Under the pieces are notes generated by a model. That model saw only the letters and a program-made list of their open reading frames with translations. It was not told the origin of the DNA and did no database searches. A stretch of DNA of 6,502 bases. Source: Kiritimatiellales bacterium. Its GTDB lineage: Bacteria > Verrucomicrobiota > Kiritimatiellia > Kiritimatiellales > Pontiellaceae. The stretch is taken from the NCBI GenBank assembly GCA_013042165.1, contig JABDQT010000145.1:1-6502 (forward strand), written 5' to 3'. Of the stretch, positions 5,625 through 6,502 are shown in pieces; within the stretch, counting starts at the first letter, position 1; every line of letters begins with the position of its first letter. The translations under genes were made by a program, and so were the position numbers.

Positions 5625-6502
5625 GTGAAAAGTAGACTGATATGGATTTTTTGTATGGCGAGCCTGGCGTTTGTTGCGCAGGGCAAACCGAATGTTATTT
5701 TTATTCTGGCGGATGATCTGGGATATGGCGAACTCGGCAGTTACGGCCAGGAAATGATCAAGACGCCGCATCTGGACCAGATGGCAAAAGAAGGGATGCG
5801 CTTTACGGATTTTTATGCCGGCAGCACGGTTTGTGCGCCATCCCGCTGCAGCCTGATGACCGGGCGGCATACGGGGCGCGTTCTGATCCGCAATAACTCG
5901 GCCGGAAGGGTTAATCTCGGGCCGGATGACATCACGATCCCGATGCTGATGAAGGAGGGCGGATACACTAACGGGATTATTGGAAAATGGGGACTCGGCA
6001 AAGAGGGTTCCGAGGGGATTCCACGTAAGAAGGGATTTGATTATTTCTATGGTTATCTCGACCAGAAGCACGCGCATAATTTTTATCCGGAATTCATTAT
6101 CCGCAATGAGGAGCGGGTGAAACTGCGTAACGTCGTGGAGCATGGCAGCGGACGGGGAGATGGCATTGCTTCGGTGCGATTGGATTATACGCACGATCTG
6201 TTTGCTGAAGAGGCGCTGGAGTTTGTTACCCGGAACAAGGATAATCCGTTCTTCCTCTATCTGGCCTACACGATTCCCCACGCCAACAATGAAATGGCCC
6301 GAATGACGGGCGAGGGCAACGAGGTGCCGTCCGATGAGCCTTATTCCAAGATGGATTGGCCGCAGGCGGAAAAAAACAAGGCCGCCATGATTACCCGTAT
6401 GGATAAGGATATCGGCAGATTGTTCGAGAAACTGCAAGAGCTGGGAATCGACGAAAATACCTTGGTTATTTTCACGAGCGATAACGGCCCGCACATGGAA
6501 GG
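5625..6502 (+). CDS. Secreted arylsulfatase, GKWG subtype, GTG start, 3' end outside window
   Basis: The frame from GTG at 5625 stays open to the window edge: 292 complete residues, about 60% of a typical ~490-residue family member. Residues 1-20 form a signal peptide (hydrophobic WIFCMASLAFV, cut near AQG-KP). Sulfatase motifs: Asp30-Asp31 (LADDLGYGELG), formylglycine precursor Cys70 in CAPSR (70-74), Lys121 in GKWGLG, a GFDYFYGYLDQKHAHNFYP block (137-155), His219 in TIPHANNE, and Asp286-Asn287 in FTSDNGP, reached just before the edge. The position holding His in the GKWH motif of arylsulfatase A is Gly here; GKWGLG followed by the YFYGYLDQ block is, as far as I recall, typical of a large bacterial arylsulfatase subgroup and not a lesion. 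The start lies 3 bases after the previous stop. The C-terminal subdomain is not visible, so completeness cannot be judged. Confidence 0.92.
   Translation, partial: MKSRLIWIFCMASLAFVAQGKPNVIFILADDLGYGELGSYGQEMIKTPHLDQMAKEGMRFTDFYAGSTVCAPSRCSLMTGRHTGRVLIRNNSAGRVNLGPDDITIPMLMKEGGYTNGIIGKWGLGKEGSEGIPRKKGFDYFYGYLDQKHAHNFYPEFIIRNEERVKLRNVVEHGSGRGDGIASVRLDYTHDLFAEEALEFVTRNKDNPFFLYLAYTIPHANNEMARMTGEGNEVPSDEPYSKMDWPQAEKNKAAMITRMDKDIGRLFEKLQELGIDENTLVIFTSDNGPHME

Larger units (their letters stand above)
1149..6502 (+). other. Probable sulfated-polysaccharide degradation operon (continues past window)
   Basis: Four genes on one strand are separated by 8 bases, an 11-base overlap and 3 bases, with no terminator or promoter-like gap between them. 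All four products carry signal peptides and three are sulfatases, so they probably share one mRNA and one substrate. There is no susC/susD-like pair, transporter, kinase or regulator in the visible part, unlike a Bacteroidetes PUL. The operon's end is not in the window. Confidence 0.75.

Noticed and set aside
5559..6494. 311-codon reverse-strand open frame at the right edge
   Set aside because: It is antisense to the GTG-start sulfatase, whose signal peptide, CAPSR site and both metal-ligand pairs are in the + frame. It shows no family features of its own.

Overview
The window is part of a sulfated-polysaccharide utilisation locus. It carries three exported, cysteine-type formylglycine sulfatases and one exported TIM-barrel-like protein, all on the + strand and almost touching. 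Such loci, together with the large secreted protein ending in a DxDGDG-type tail, suggest the PVC group: most likely a marine, anaerobic Kiritimatiellota (Pontiella-like), less likely Lentisphaerota, Verrucomicrobiota or Planctomycetota. This placement is inferred from protein style; the window holds no rRNA or marker gene.

Layout. Positions 1-524 are the 3' end of a large secreted protein: the end of an Ig-like repeat, a calcium-loop motif, and a C-terminal module. Positions 525-1148 are a 624-base gap with no convincing gene. It contains a REP-like palindrome just after the first gene (556-592), a hairpin with a C(UGCG)G loop (883-906), and a rho-independent terminator (1021-1051). A possible -10 box (1068-1073) and a strong Shine-Dalgarno (1137-1143) follow. 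From 1149 to the window edge there is a tight operon: an iduronate-2-sulfatase-like sulfatase (1149-2606), a glycoside-hydrolase-like protein (2615-4255), an arylsulfatase (4245-5621), and a third sulfatase starting at a GTG (5625) and running off the edge. The junctions are an 8-base gap, an 11-base overlap and a 3-base gap.

How they may work together. Each operon product has a Sec-type signal peptide, so all should act outside the cytoplasm. The sulfatases belong to visibly different subgroups, differing at the second metal-ligand pair and in the lysine/histidine active-site block. This suggests removal of sulfate from different positions or sugars of one glycan, with the TIM-barrel protein cleaving or binding the backbone. 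All three use Cys, not Ser, as the formylglycine precursor, which fits either an anaerobic radical-SAM maturase (anSME) or another Cys-acting system. No maturase, transporter, sugar-catabolic gene or regulator is visible here. The glycan cannot be identified from the sequence.

Points most worth following up are the unassigned TIM-barrel protein, the structured and terminated gap ahead of the operon, and the recurrent-looking C-terminal module of the first protein.
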